From positions 1-5,607 of the forward strand of contig JAIRPM010000038.1 in NCBI GenBank assembly GCA_031257075.1: 5,607 nucleotides of DNA. The letters are read 5' to 3'. Of the stretch, positions 5,564-5,607 are shown piece after piece. Below the pieces are notes generated by a model. It searched no databases and was not told where the DNA came from. It was given only the letters and a program-made list of their open reading frames with translations. Source of the stretch: Spirochaetaceae bacterium (GTDB lineage: Bacteria; Spirochaetota; Spirochaetia; Treponematales; Breznakiellaceae). Positions within the stretch are counted from its first letter, which is position 1. The number at the start of each line of letters is the position of its first letter. A program made the translations under genes and the position numbers.

Positions 5564-5596
5564 AAGCCTAGTCCTACCGGCTGCGCCGGTAGGCTT
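5564..5596 (+). terminator. hairpin after the lipoprotein gene, possible terminator
   Basis: CCTACCGGC (5573-5581) and GCCGGTAGG (5585-5593) form a perfect nine-pair stem with a three-base TGC loop, 16 bases past the stop. AAGCCTA (5564-5570) and TAGGCTT (5590-5596) offer an alternative outer pairing. Only four T residues follow, and not immediately (5601-5604), so it may stabilise or attenuate a longer transcript rather than end it. Confidence 0.45.
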
Positions 5597-5607
5597 GGAG
5601 TTTTGCC

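Overview
The window suggests a free-swimming spirochaete, most likely a Treponema-like member of Spirochaetota with mid-to-high GC. The case rests on family resemblance read by eye: a flhA gene with diverged, spirochaete-looking sequence, a spirochaete-style lipoprotein signal, and a metal-binding lipoprotein of the ZnuA/TroA superfamily. The lineage is an inference. No ribosomal RNA, tRNA, CRISPR array, transposase or phage gene is visible.

Layout, left to right. Positions 1-140 hold at most the first codons of a minus-strand gene that runs off the left edge. A minus-strand gene for a small HD-domain phosphohydrolase follows (141-635), with a good promoter almost touching its start codon. 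Divergent from it is a two-gene plus-strand operon. It encodes an RluA-family pseudouridine synthase (733-1461) and a Nudix hydrolase of the ADP-ribose pyrophosphatase type (1458-2069), joined by an ATGA overlap. Convergent with that operon is flhA (4251-2089, minus), the flagellar export-gate membrane protein. Divergent from flhA is a lipoprotein gene for a zinc/manganese-type ABC transporter binding protein (4501-5556, plus), followed by a hairpin near the right edge.

The most interesting non-coding part is the 249-bp gap between flhA and the metal-binding lipoprotein gene. Three inverted repeats stand edge to edge at 4317-4440. They are flanked by two mirror-image promoter candidates, each reading CTCTTGC, then a 17-nt spacer, then a TAGA-type -10 box. 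This could be a shared operator, a mobile palindromic element or a structured RNA.

Other points of note: two unrelated genes carry short in-frame tandem repeats (15-bp units in the Nudix gene, 21-bp units in the lipoprotein gene). FlhA departs from the usual signature sequence at several charged positions known to matter for export in Salmonella. flhA also stands alone here, away from the flagellar neighbours it normally has.

Functionally the window mixes RNA modification and nucleotide housekeeping, flagellar protein export, and metal uptake. Only the pseudouridine synthase and Nudix genes are clearly co-transcribed.
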